A DNA stretch of 64,000 nt from Lachnospiraceae bacterium (lineage in GTDB: Bacteria; Bacillota_A; Clostridia; Lachnospirales; Lachnospiraceae). A program made the translations under genes and the position numbers. A model generated the notes under the pieces. That model was not told the origin of the DNA. It was given only the letters and a program-made list of their open reading frames with translations, and did no database searches. Where the stretch lies: the NCBI GenBank assembly GCA_009911175.1, contig QXWX01000017.1, positions 28,784 to 92,783 of the forward strand, read 5' to 3'. This document shows, one piece after another, positions 17,366 to 26,309 of this stretch (the first letter of the stretch is position 1; each line of letters starts with the position of its first letter).

Positions 17366-19228
17366 TTACGAGAATCGAATCTCACCGTTGGAAAGCCTTG
17401 CGTTGCACATGGATGTCACCTGCTTCAGCCGGGCCTTGATATCGCAGATGGTCAGCACCAGCCCCGGATACGCGATGTCGGCAACCAGCCTGCATCCGCC
17501 CAGGTTCTCGATCTCCTCCTGCTTTTTCGCCAGCTCTTCATCCATCTGCTCCAGCTTGATCCGGTTTACGGAAAGGTCAAACTGAAGACGTTTCATACGT
17601 TCCACCTTATCCGGACTGTTGGGACGCTTTTCCAGCTTTTCCAGCTCGGCTTCGGCTTCTTCGATCACTGCCGCCAGCTCCTGCCGCTCGTATTCCACAC
17701 AGGGCTCGCCGCCCAGATAGATACGCGTCTGGCTTTCGGATTTTGAGCCCACGACCTTGGCGCTGACTTTTTTTGCCGCCCGGATCCGTCCGCCTACAAT
17801 GATGCCTCTTCCGGACCGGACCTGTATCTCCCCGTCGCTGTATACTTCGCTGTTGACGATGCAGTCAGCCTGCAGATTCGCCCGCGCGTGAACGATACTG
17901 TTTTCCAGATATTTCGCAAAGACACTGCCGTCTGCCCTGACCACGGAATCGGTATTCCCTACGATCCCCTTGGCTACGATCAGATCCCCGCCTGCCTCTA
18001 CGGTGGCCGACTCTACAACGCCGTCTACCGTGATATTGCCTGCTGCCCGCACGCTGAAACCGCTGCACACTCTGCCGCGGATATGCACATCCCCCATATA
18101 GTTGATATTTCCCGTAGAATAATCTACGTTGTCGTCAATCTCCAGCACCGCCTTTACCTGAAATGTCTTTCCCACGTATTCCACATGGCCTGCCTGGGTT
18201 GCCAGCAGCTTGGTGCCGTCTTCGCTGATCTCCGTATTCTGCCCCTTAGTAAGAGGCGCTTCTTTGCCGTCCTTGGCCGGAACCTCCTGATCCAATACCG
18301 TTCTGCCCGGTTCCCCCGGTGTCGGCAGGACTGCCTCACAGATCACGCCTCCCGCTTCTACGCTCTGGAAGAAATGGAGAGACGCGTAGTCCACCCGGTC
18401 GTGCTCATCCACTTCAAACTTCCGTTCCACGACCCGTTCAAAATGCTCAATGATCCGGCCGTCTGTTCCGTTGCGAGCCGGTTTTCCTTTTGCCAGGAAA
18501 AACAGAGAAAAATAAGGATTCCGTTCCTCCGGCAGGCGCTTGAGTAATTCCTCGTCTACTCCAAACGCAATTCCGGTATCGGAAAGCGCCTCGTAAAGCA
18601 TCTCCCGATCCACGTCTTTTCCTTCTCCCACCGGTGGAAATACGATCAGCCAGGCGGAAAGCTTGTCGGCTGATATATGGATGACCGGCTGCGCATCCAG
18701 CTCGATCGGCGGCGGTGTCAGTATCTCGTTCCGCGCACTCTGTTCTGCTGATGCAGTCTTCTGTGCCTCAGCCTGCGCGCTCTCTCCTGCCGGTGTGTCT
18801 TCCTTCGCCGCGGACTGCTTGCTCTGCTCTATCAATAAAGCCTTTTGCGCGTCCGCCTGTGCCTTTTCTTCCCTGGCCTTTATCTCTTTAAGACGGGAAT
18901 TGGCTGCCAATGTAAGTACCCTCTGCAGGCGTCCCAGCTCCTTCCTCAGCTCAGACTGAGAAAAATCTTCGCGGCCTCCCAGCAGCAGTCTGGGACTTGA
19001 CAGTCCTTTCGCCCTTTCGGCCCGCATCTCACACAATTTATGCAGCGCATGCCCCTTGGGCAATTCCAGCTCAACTTCGACGGCAGGGGGCGGAGGCTGC
19101 GCTGTTACGGCTTGTTCCTCCTTCTTCTCCATACTCTCCTGCAACAAATGGTCCGGAACCTGTTTGTCTCTGACCTGTTCTGATTTCGATCCAAACAATC
19201 GAGACCAGATCTCTTTTTTGAAACCCAT
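17366..19228 (-). CDS. FapA-family (DUF342) protein
   Basis: 620 residues. The C-terminal two thirds carry the FapA/DUF342 pattern: an N-terminal alpha/beta domain (about 165-290), then a polymer-forming beta-helix with regular repeats (GDVHIRGRVCSGFSVRAAGNITVDGVVESATVEAGGDLIV is the core, about 385-490), and a C-terminal coiled coil (IEEAEAELEKLEKR... to about 585). About 130 residues before this are low-complexity, rich in Ala, Gln, Glu and Lys. DUF342 proteins are linked to polar or cell-surface assembly in other bacteria; the role here is unknown. ATG 19228 sits 8 bases after GGAGG. Confidence 0.85.
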   Translation of the reverse strand: MGFKKEIWSRLFGSKSEQVRDKQVPDHLLQESMEKKEEQAVTAQPPPPAVEVELELPKGHALHKLCEMRAERAKGLSSPRLLLGGREDFSQSELRKELGRLQRVLTLAANSRLKEIKAREEKAQADAQKALLIEQSKQSAAKEDTPAGESAQAEAQKTASAEQSARNEILTPPPIELDAQPVIHISADKLSAWLIVFPPVGEGKDVDREMLYEALSDTGIAFGVDEELLKRLPEERNPYFSLFFLAKGKPARNGTDGRIIEHFERVVERKFEVDEHDRVDYASLHFFQSVEAGGVICEAVLPTPGEPGRTVLDQEVPAKDGKEAPLTKGQNTEISEDGTKLLATQAGHVEYVGKTFQVKAVLEIDDNVDYSTGNINYMGDVHIRGRVCSGFSVRAAGNITVDGVVESATVEAGGDLIVAKGIVGNTDSVVRADGSVFAKYLENSIVHARANLQADCIVNSEVYSDGEIQVRSGRGIIVGGRIRAAKKVSAKVVGSKSESQTRIYLGGEPCVEYERQELAAVIEEAEAELEKLEKRPNSPDKVERMKRLQFDLSVNRIKLEQMDEELAKKQEEIENLGGCRLVADIAYPGLVLTICDIKARLKQVTSMCNARLSNGEIRFS

Positions 19229-19383
19229 GCATTTCACCTCCTTCACATGGAGTTCACAGTGTATAGTTCTGTAATCTTATTATACACTGTAAAGGGCTGT
19301 ACTAGCAAGCAATAAATATCTAATTCCAGGATATTCCTTATTTTTGTGGTCCGGAAATATTTCGGCAGTCCTTCGCTCTGCCG

Positions 19384-19414
19384 AAAAAAAGGGACTGCCT
19401 TATCCGGCAATCCC
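19384..19414 (-). terminator. Intrinsic terminator after the NSS transporter gene
   Basis: On the minus strand GGGA-T-TGCC pairs with GGCA-G-TCCC across a short loop, followed by TTTTTTT (19384-19390). It lies 16 bases after the transporter stop. Confidence 0.88.
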
Positions 19415-19430
19415 AACAGCAACCAGAGTT

Positions 19431-20894
19431 TTACTGATCCTGCCTGCGCACCACCGCGCACGCTATGATAAATCCAAGGAAGAGCACGGCCGCGATCATC
19501 CATCCGGTGAGCGCCGCGGTTCCCTGGCCCACAAATTTATCATAATATCCTTTCAGATAGATCACGGTAATGATCAGCGGCAGGACATAGGACATATAGC
19601 CTTCCAGCCATCCCGGAAACCGAATCCCCTTTCCTGTATTCGCTTCTTCCAGAAAATTCGCCCAGCCCCAGCCGTTTTTCCGTGTACAGAAGAGCACATA
19701 CCCCAGGCTGCCCAGCGGGAGCAGGTTATTGGATACGATAAAATCCTCCAGATCCAGGATATTGGTTCCCGCTCCCAACGGCTCAAAGCCGGCCAGGACG
19801 TTAAATCCCAGCACGCAGGGCATGCTCAGCACAATGATCAGGACCGCGCTCACCAGCACGCTTTTGTTCCTGGACCAGCCGAAAATATCGATATCGAAGG
19901 ATATGATATTTTCAAATACAGCCACAATGGTCGTGAATGCCGCAAAGGTCAGAAACAGAAAAAACAGTGCGCTCCAGATCTGCCCTCCCGGCATCTGGGC
20001 AAAGATATTGGGAATGGTGATGAAGATCAGGCTCGGCCCCGCTCCCGGCTCAATGCCGAAGGCGAAGCAGGACGGAATGATGATGAAGCCTGCCATCAGC
20101 GCCACGAAGGTATCCAGCGCGGTAATGCTGATCGCCTCTCCCGCAAGGCTCCGCTCTTTTCCGATATAGCTGCCGAAGATCATCATCGCGCCGATACCGA
20201 TCGAGAGGGTAAAGAATGCCTGGCTCATGGCCCCGAAGATCACATTTCCGATACCCATCTCCTTCATCTGGGCAAAATCCGGTACCAGGTAGAAATGGAT
20301 CCCTTCCCCGGCCCCTTCCAGAAATACGGAATGTACTGCCAACACCAGCATGATGACCAGAAGCGCGCTCATCATCAGCTTGGAAACCCGCTCAATCCCC
20401 TTCTGGATCCCGAACTGGCAGACCGCAAAACCGATGACGCAGATCAGGGTTGTCCAGAACGCCATCACCGGCGCGTTGCCCAGCATGTCCGAAAAACCGG
20501 CTGTCACTGTATCCGTAGACGCCCCGGCAAATTCTCCCGCAATGCTGCGGAAGCAGTAATACATCATCCAGCCGCCTACCGTGGTGTAGAACATCATCAG
20601 CAGATAGCTTCCGATGATGCCGACCCATTTCGTGATATGCCAGCCCGTCCCCTGGGGCTCCAGCCGTTCAAAGCCTGCCGCAACGCTGCGGCCGCTGCCT
20701 CTTCCGATGGCAAACTCACAGGTAAGCACCGGGATCCCCAATACCAATAAAAAGATCAGGTAGATCAGAATAAATGCCGCTCCCCCAAATTCCCCGCACA
20801 TGTACGGGAACTTCCATACATTTCCAATGCCGATGGCACATCCGGCAGATACCAGAATGAACCCCAGCCTGGAACCAAACTTTTCTCTCTTCAC
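19431..20894 (-). CDS. Neurotransmitter:sodium symporter (NSS/SNF) family transporter
   Basis: 487 residues, about 12 membrane segments, LeuT fold. The diagnostic first helix reads GFILVSAGCAIGIGNVWKFPYM, with the unwound NVWKFPY segment that binds Na+ and substrate; further family blocks are GSGRSVAAGFERL, TVGGWMMYYCFRS and FSLSIGIGAMMIFGSY-like (SQAFFTLSIGIGAMMIFGSYIG). Bacterial members import amino acids, often Trp, Tyr or branched types, with sodium; the substrate cannot be told. I choose GTG 20894 because GAGGAGG lies 8 bases upstream and gives MKREKFGSRLGF; the ATG at 20927 lacks a ribosome site. Confidence 0.93.
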   Translation of the reverse strand: MKREKFGSRLGFILVSAGCAIGIGNVWKFPYMCGEFGGAAFILIYLIFLLVLGIPVLTCEFAIGRGSGRSVAAGFERLEPQGTGWHITKWVGIIGSYLLMMFYTTVGGWMMYYCFRSIAGEFAGASTDTVTAGFSDMLGNAPVMAFWTTLICVIGFAVCQFGIQKGIERVSKLMMSALLVIMLVLAVHSVFLEGAGEGIHFYLVPDFAQMKEMGIGNVIFGAMSQAFFTLSIGIGAMMIFGSYIGKERSLAGEAISITALDTFVALMAGFIIIPSCFAFGIEPGAGPSLIFITIPNIFAQMPGGQIWSALFFLFLTFAAFTTIVAVFENIISFDIDIFGWSRNKSVLVSAVLIIVLSMPCVLGFNVLAGFEPLGAGTNILDLEDFIVSNNLLPLGSLGYVLFCTRKNGWGWANFLEEANTGKGIRFPGWLEGYMSYVLPLIITVIYLKGYYDKFVGQGTAALTGWMIAAVLFLGFIIACAVVRRQDQ

Positions 20895-20945
20895 TTTGTT
20901 TTCCTCCTCAGTGTTTTTGTTACTCATTTGAAAACATGCCTGCGC

Positions 20946-21098
20946 GCCAGCGCAATTCATTTTATAATCTGTCACCAATTTTCGCCAGGAAATTGATGAC
21001 CCGCTTGCGCATCGGCGCAATTCATTTTATAATCTGTCACCAATTTTCGCCAGAAAATTGATGACCTGCTTGCGCATCGGCGCAATTCATTTTATCAT
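20946..21098. repeat. 65-bp tandem repeats with two hairpins per unit, locus 1
   Basis: GCGCAATTCATTTTATAATC recurs at 20950, 21015 and (up to TTTTAT) 21080, an exact 65-base period. Each full unit holds GTCA-C-CAATTT paired with AAATTG-A-TGAC and a second hairpin TTGCGC-ATCG-GCGCAA. Related units with a 63-base period lie at 28329-28440. The array fills most of the gap between the transporter and the divergent AAA-ATPase gene, so it also sits in both leaders. Confidence 0.85.
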
Positions 21099-21190
21099 AT
21101 GGAGGGGAAGTCAGCAACTTGTTCTTTCCTTCTATTGAATTTATTCCTGTGTCATGTTATCTTAAATATAAGGCAAGGGAGGTACTTGAT

Positions 21191-22816
21191 ATGGGGAATT
21201 ATCTGGACAGCAGAGCTTCTTTTACTGCATATTCCGAAGTGTATAAAAGTCCGTACTTCGTGGATAAATCCGCAATTCTGGAGAAGCTCATCCCCAGAAT
21301 CGGGATATCGGAAAAATATATTTGTATTACAAGACCCCGGCGTTTTGGAAAATCAGTAACTGCAAATATGGTGGCCGCCTTCTTTTCCAGGGGCTGCGAC
21401 TCCCGGAAGATTTTTGACAATTTAAAAATTGCAGAGGCGCCGTTTTATACAGAACATGTGAACCGATATTCTGTCATTTCCATCTCATTCAATCGGCTTC
21501 CAAGGCGGTGCGGCAGTTTTGAGGATTATATCAGCCGTATTGAGCGGAAACTGACAGAAGATCTGGTCGAAAGCTATCCGCAGGCAAAGGTTGACCCGGA
21601 GGATGCAGTCTGGGATATCCTGAAAGCCATTTACGATACAAATCCTGCCGCACGCTTTATATTCGTTTTGGATGAATGGGATTTTATTTTCCACAAAGAT
21701 TTTATATCAGGAAGAGACAAAAAAGCTTATATAGAATTTCTGAGCAGTCTGCTGAAGGATCAGCCTTATGTTGATTTTGTATATATGACGGGCATTCTGC
21801 CCATTGCCAAATACTCGAGCGGCTCGGAGCTGAATATGTTTCTGGAATATACTATGGCTTCGGAAGAATTGTTCAGCAGTGATTTTGGTTTTACGGAGGC
21901 CGAAGTCTCCGGTCTTTACGATAAATACTTACAAAACCAGCCGAATCCAGAGGTAACGCTGGACGGCCTGAAAATATGGTATGACGGGTATTGTACAAAA
22001 TCCGGGGAACGGGTTTATAATCCACGTTCTGTCGCCGCATCCTTAACGAACAACAACCTGGGGAATTACTGGACCAGTGCTGGTCCTTATGATGAGATTT
22101 ATTATTATATCAACCATAACACGGCCGCCGTATGCGATGATCTTGCCCGGATGATATCCGGTACTCCGATTCCCGCAAAGGTGCGGGAGTATGCGGCCAC
22201 CTCCATGAATCTGACGAATAAGGATGAAATATTTTCCGCAATGGTTGTATATGGATTCCTCAGTTATGAAAAGGGGTATATGCAGATCCCGAATCGTGAA
22301 TTGATGGAAAAATTTGACGATATGCTGCAAAAGGAACCTTCCCTCGGATATGTATATGAGCTTGCGAAGCAATCAGAAAAAATGCTGCACGCAACACTTA
22401 CGGGGGATACCCAGACAATGCTGCGGATTTTAGAATTTGCACACAATACAGAGATTCCTCTGCTGAATTATAACAATGAAACTGACTTAACAGCAGTAGT
22501 AAATCTGGTCTATCTTGCAGCCCGGGATTCGTATCGGATCGAGCGTGAGGATAAGGCCGGGATTGGATTTGTGGACTTTATATTTTATCCGGAACTGGAT
22601 AAAAAGGCAGATGGAATCATCCTGGAACTGAAAGTTGACCATACAGTTGAAGAAGCGCTCCAACAGATCAAGGTTAAAAAATATGCGCTGAAATATGAAG
22701 GAAAACTAGGTGAAACGCCCAAATATACCGGGCGGGTTCTGGGCGTAGGGATTGCTTATGATACAAAAAGCAAGGCGCATACCTGTAAGGTGGAAGTATT
22801 GCGGAACGCAATATAA
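21191..22816 (+). CDS. AAA-ATPase-like protein with C-terminal PD-(D/E)XK nuclease domain
   Basis: 541 residues of the family combining Pfam AAA-ATPase_like with a PD-(D/E)XK domain, often present in many copies in gut anaerobes. The N-terminal ATPase has a modified P-loop ICITRPRRFGKSVTANM (about 49-64) and Walker B RFIFVLDEWDFIF (about 155). The C-terminal 110 residues include GIGFVDFIFYPE and the core GIILELKVDHTVEEALQQIK, matching the D...ExK nuclease signature. Function is not established; mobile-element or defence links have been proposed for related genes. GGGAGG precedes ATG 21191. The codon use is more AT-rich than that of adjacent genes, which fits horizontal origin. Confidence 0.88.
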   Translation: MGNYLDSRASFTAYSEVYKSPYFVDKSAILEKLIPRIGISEKYICITRPRRFGKSVTANMVAAFFSRGCDSRKIFDNLKIAEAPFYTEHVNRYSVISISFNRLPRRCGSFEDYISRIERKLTEDLVESYPQAKVDPEDAVWDILKAIYDTNPAARFIFVLDEWDFIFHKDFISGRDKKAYIEFLSSLLKDQPYVDFVYMTGILPIAKYSSGSELNMFLEYTMASEELFSSDFGFTEAEVSGLYDKYLQNQPNPEVTLDGLKIWYDGYCTKSGERVYNPRSVAASLTNNNLGNYWTSAGPYDEIYYYINHNTAAVCDDLARMISGTPIPAKVREYAATSMNLTNKDEIFSAMVVYGFLSYEKGYMQIPNRELMEKFDDMLQKEPSLGYVYELAKQSEKMLHATLTGDTQTMLRILEFAHNTEIPLLNYNNETDLTAVVNLVYLAARDSYRIEREDKAGIGFVDFIFYPELDKKADGIILELKVDHTVEEALQQIKVKKYALKYEGKLGETPKYTGRVLGVGIAYDTKSKAHTCKVEVLRNAI

Positions 22817-22837
22817 AAATATAGGAGGGGCTTTATC

Positions 22838-22873
22838 TTGAAAAAATCTTTAATCAGCATTGGAAAATGCTGA
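22838..22873 (+). pseudogene. Eleven-codon remnant with a strong ribosome site
   Basis: AGGAGGGG at 22823-22830 is followed 7 bases on by TTG and the peptide MKKSLISIGKC, then TGA. It looks like the start of a gene whose body has been lost, or a leader peptide. The terminator begins immediately after the stop. Confidence 0.35.
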
Positions 22874-22903
22874 AAGCGGAGCTGACATACACGCAGCTCC
22901 GCT
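22874..22903. terminator. Terminator hairpin between the AAA-ATPase and GH3 genes
   Basis: AGCGGAGCTG (22874-22883) pairs with CAGCTCCGCT (22894-22903), loop 10, followed by AAAATTATATTATTT on the plus strand. It lies 10 bases from the GH3 stop and probably serves both converging units. Confidence 0.7.
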
Positions 22904-22912
22904 AAAATTATA

Positions 22913-25183
22913 TTATTTCTGTGCTTCGATCAGCTTATTCAGCCCTTCCACTACTTCTTCCTTGGAGCACAATCCAAAGGAGACCACATTCCGGATCGGC
23001 ATGGACGCAACCATGGCGGTATTCATTTCATCCGTGATCGCTTCGTTTGCCTCCTCCGTGGAACCGCCGAAGAAGGCTGCCATCTTATCCGCAAGGGATT
23101 GCCCGTACTCCCTGGTCCGTTCATCCGAGAACAGCTCGCCCAGCGTCGTGTTCAGGTGGAGCTTTAGGGGCGGTTTCACGGTGGAGTTCATCTGCACGGT
23201 TTTGGTCAGGCGGATATCCCGGGAGGACGCGCCGATCAGAATATCATATGCTCCGCTGGCCGCATACCAGTCCTTCATATCCGTGTTGTACCACGCAAAG
23301 CTTCTGTGATCCAGCGTCATCGTCACGGTCTTTGTCTCGCCCGGCTCTAGTGAAACCTTTTCGTAGCCCTTCAATTCCTTGTCGGGTCTGCGGCAGGCAC
23401 CGCTGCGGTCGCGGACGTACAACTGAACGATCTCCTTTCCGGCCGTATTTCCGGTATTGGTAATGTCCACACTGACCGCCAGAGTGTCCTTGTCCGTCAG
23501 CATTTCCTTGTCCAATTTCAGATTGCTGTACGCAAATGTAGTATAGGACAGCCCGTAGCCAAAGGGGAACGCCACCGGCATTTCCTTGGTATCATAATAG
23601 CGGTATCCCACGAATACGCCTTCATGGTAAATGGTTTTCTCTCCCTCTCCGAAATTCAGGTAGGACGGATTGTCAGAGAGCTTGTATGGAATGGTTTCGG
23701 CAAGCTTTCCGGAGGGATTGACCTTTCCATATAACAGGTTGACCTCGGCCTCGCCCACGGCCTGGCCGCCCAGGTACGCTTCCAGCAGTCCCTTCACGCC
23801 GACAAGCCAGGGCATTTCCACCGGGGAGCCATTGTGCAGGACAACGATGGTGTTGGGCTGTACCTTTACGATCTCCGCGATCAGGCGGTTCTGGCATTCC
23901 GGAAGCCTCATGTGGGACCGGTCATAGCCTTCCGATTCAAAGCTGTCCGGCAACCCGGCGAAGATCACGGCCTTGTCTGCCTTCTTCGCCGCTTCCACAG
24001 CCTCTGCCGCCAGCGCTTCATCATAGACATCCCGGTCCGCCGCAAATCCCTCTGCATAAGTTACGTTTCCGGAAATGCCTTCCATCCGGGAAACGGCATC
24101 CATAGCGCTGCTGACACGGAAGCTGTTGATATGGGAGCTTCCGCCGCCCTGAAAACGCGGTTTTTTCGCAAATCCGCCGATAAACGCCACTTTTTCGTCT
24201 GCTTTGAGCGGAAGTACGGCTTCATTTTTCAGAAGGACCATGGACTGCTCCGCGGTATGACGCGCAAAGTCGTGATCCTCCTCCATAGTAAAGGGCTGCT
24301 CCTTCTTGTTGTCCAGCCACTGGAAAGAAATACGCAGGATCCGCTCTACAGCCCGGTCCAGCACGGCCTCATCCAGCGTACCGTCCTGTACTGCTTTCAC
24401 GATCTCCTGATCGTTCACGCCTCCGGAAGAAGGCATTTCCAGCTCCAGGCCGGCTTTCAGAGCGGGCACACGCTCATTGACCGCACCCCAGTCAGACATC
24501 ACATACCCCTCAAAGCCCCACTCATCCCGGAGAACGTCCGTGAGCAGCCATGGATTTTCCGAAGCGTAGGTGCCGTTGATCCGGTTATAGGAGCACATCA
24601 CGGTATAGGGCTGTGACTTCTTGACCGCCGTCTCAAATGCCGGAAAATAGATTTCCCGCAGGGTTCTTTCATCCGCCTCCGAAGAGTTGCTCATCCGATT
24701 AAATTCCTGGTTATTTGCGGCAAAATGCTTGATGGACGTGCCCACATGCTGGGACTGCACGCCGTCAATAAAGGCCGCGGCGGTCTCGCCTGCCAGGTAG
24801 GGATCCTCGGAATAATATTCGAAGTTCCGGCCGCACAGCGGAGAACGCTTGATGTTCACGGCAGGTCCCAGAACTACCGATACGTCTGTGGCCTGGGCCT
24901 CCCTTCCGATGGTCTCGCCCAGCTTTGTCATCAGTTCCCGGTCAAAGGAGCAGGCGGAGAGGCAGGCAGGCGGAAAGCAGACCGCCTTGATGCTGTCGTT
25001 GATGCCGAGATGGCCGCCCTTGTCATCCTGCTTACGCAGTCCGTGAGGGCCGTCGCTGACCATAACGCTGGGAATCCCCAGCCGGTCCACATTTTTGAGA
25101 TGCCAGAAGTCAAGACCGGAGCACATGCCGGCTTTCTCCTCAAGAGTCATTTGGGAAATCAGTTCTTTGAGATTGCGTTCCAT
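22913..25183 (-). CDS. Beta-glucosidase, glycoside hydrolase family 3
   Basis: 756 residues with no signal peptide, so it should act inside the cell on imported beta-glucosides or related oligosaccharides. The GH3 barrel starts ISQMTLEEKAGMCSGLDFW; substrate-binding SDGPHGLR and KHFAANNQE are present, and the nucleophile is the Asp of GYVMSDWGA (about residue 231). The C-terminal GH3 sandwich follows (GGGSSHINS, about 345), then a fibronectin type III-like domain (about 565-640) and a short tail of about 85 residues. GGAGTG lies about 9 bases before the ATG. The linked regulator is unclear: the AraC gene is divergent 370 bases away and may control it. Confidence 0.93.
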   Translation of the reverse strand: MERNLKELISQMTLEEKAGMCSGLDFWHLKNVDRLGIPSVMVSDGPHGLRKQDDKGGHLGINDSIKAVCFPPACLSACSFDRELMTKLGETIGREAQATDVSVVLGPAVNIKRSPLCGRNFEYYSEDPYLAGETAAAFIDGVQSQHVGTSIKHFAANNQEFNRMSNSSEADERTLREIYFPAFETAVKKSQPYTVMCSYNRINGTYASENPWLLTDVLRDEWGFEGYVMSDWGAVNERVPALKAGLELEMPSSGGVNDQEIVKAVQDGTLDEAVLDRAVERILRISFQWLDNKKEQPFTMEEDHDFARHTAEQSMVLLKNEAVLPLKADEKVAFIGGFAKKPRFQGGGSSHINSFRVSSAMDAVSRMEGISGNVTYAEGFAADRDVYDEALAAEAVEAAKKADKAVIFAGLPDSFESEGYDRSHMRLPECQNRLIAEIVKVQPNTIVVLHNGSPVEMPWLVGVKGLLEAYLGGQAVGEAEVNLLYGKVNPSGKLAETIPYKLSDNPSYLNFGEGEKTIYHEGVFVGYRYYDTKEMPVAFPFGYGLSYTTFAYSNLKLDKEMLTDKDTLAVSVDITNTGNTAGKEIVQLYVRDRSGACRRPDKELKGYEKVSLEPGETKTVTMTLDHRSFAWYNTDMKDWYAASGAYDILIGASSRDIRLTKTVQMNSTVKPPLKLHLNTTLGELFSDERTREYGQSLADKMAAFFGGSTEEANEAITDEMNTAMVASMPIRNVVSFGLCSKEEVVEGLNKLIEAQK

Positions 25184-25281
25184 GAAATGTACACTCCTTT
25201 TTCATAATAATTTCTTTGCGGCAAGCGCGATACTCACTGCGTATTTCATCAGACGCGAGTATGGAACCGCAGCCTTTGTAA

Positions 25282-25362
25282 GTTACTGTAAGCCCCTGGT
25301 CAGGGTGCAAACAGCAGGCTTTGTAGTTACAGAGCACGCCTGGTCAAGGTGTGCCCTGTAAC
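25282..25362. repeat. Two hairpins related to the 147-bp element
   Basis: GTTACAG (25326-25332) pairs with CTGTAAC (25356-25362) around GCACGCC/GGTGTGC. This closely matches one hairpin of the 147-bp element. A more diverged version (GTTACTGTAAGCCCCTGGTC...) lies just before it at 25282-25313. The rest of the 25184-25556 gap has no gene; the regulator's leader holds the hairpin at 25510-25541. Confidence 0.7.
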
Positions 25363-25509
25363 CCTTTGTAAAAAAAGAATAGCATGACCGAAAAGAAAAA
25401 TATAGCAATATCTTGTGAATTATAGTAAAATCTTGTTATTATATACATGACAGCAAAAATGGAATGGCCAAATGCCCTGCAGAGGGGCACAAGACACTGC
25501 AAAATAATA

Positions 25510-25541
25510 AGGAACTGTGAAAAATAACTTTTACAGTTCTG
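25510..25541. repeat. Short copy of the AGGAACTGTGCAAAAATAA hairpin
   Basis: GGAACTGTGAAAAATAAC is followed by TTTTACAGTTC; GAACTGT and ACAGTTC pair with the A-run and T-run extending the stem. It ends 15 bases before the AraC start codon, just ahead of its ribosome site, so it might influence translation. Confidence 0.55.
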
Positions 25542-25555
25542 AGCGGAGGTACTCT

Positions 25556-26299
25556 ATGAAAAAGGACGCAAGCATTGAGATCACACGGGAACACGGTCTG
25601 TTTCAGCGGCGTGAGGAAGCGCAGCCACACATGTCCTATGCGCATGAAAAGATCCGATACCGGGTCATCACGGAAGGACGCATTGAGGAAGTCGAGGGTG
25701 CGCTGCAGGTCCCGCCGGACGGAACGGAGGGGATCCTTTCGGACAATGAAACGCGCCATCAGAAAAACATGCTGATCACGGCAGTCACCATGTTTACCCG
25801 GGCCGCGATCGACGGCGGACTGCCGGAGGAGCTTGCATATGCCATGAGCGACAGCTATATACAGAATGGGGAAAAGTGCGCCTGCACCCGGGAGGTACAC
25901 CAGCTTTATATGCGTGCCTTTCGGGAATTTACCCAGGCGGTGGCAGAAAAGGGAAAACGGCATTACAGCGCAAAAATGGAAGCCGTGATGCATTATGTCC
26001 ATATACATCTGCACGAAGCGATCACATTGGAAAAGGCAGCGGAGGCAGTGGGGCTTAGCGCCTGCCATCTGTCACGGGTGTTCCGGCAGGAGACAGGCAT
26101 GTCCCTGGTAGACTATGTACAAAAAGAACGGGTAGAGGCAGCACGGCATATGCTGATCTATTCGGATTTTACATTGGCCGTCATCAGCGAATATCTGAAC
26201 TTCTCTACCCAGAGTTATTTTATCAAGATTTTTAAGAAGCATACCGGAATGACTCCGGCGCAGTATCGGAGATATTATCGGGAGGAGGAAAGTTGGTGA
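25556..26299 (+). CDS. AraC/XylS-family transcription regulator
   Basis: 247 residues. The C-terminal 100 residues are the double helix-turn-helix: AKMEAVMHYVHIHLHEAITLEKAAEAVGLSACHLSRVFRQETGMSLVDYVQKERVEAARHML, then FSTQSYFIKIFKKHTGMTPAQYRRYYR. The N-terminal part (about 1-140) has the shape of the YesN-like sensor found in carbohydrate regulators but has no cupin motif. ATG 25556 lies 6 bases after GGAGG. It is divergent from the GH3 gene and could activate it; this is inferred from position only. Confidence 0.9.
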   Translation: MKKDASIEITREHGLFQRREEAQPHMSYAHEKIRYRVITEGRIEEVEGALQVPPDGTEGILSDNETRHQKNMLITAVTMFTRAAIDGGLPEELAYAMSDSYIQNGEKCACTREVHQLYMRAFREFTQAVAEKGKRHYSAKMEAVMHYVHIHLHEAITLEKAAEAVGLSACHLSRVFRQETGMSLVDYVQKERVEAARHMLIYSDFTLAVISEYLNFSTQSYFIKIFKKHTGMTPAQYRRYYREEESW

Positions 26300-26309
26300 G
26301 AAAGGCTGG

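Noticed and set aside
19344..20750. 468-codon plus-strand frame opposite the NSS transporter
   Set aside because: Antisense shadow; the minus-strand frame contains the conserved NVWKFPY transporter motifs.
20946..21098. CRISPR array
   Set aside because: The 65-bp units are contiguous tandem repeats without unique spacers, and no cas genes are present anywhere in the window.
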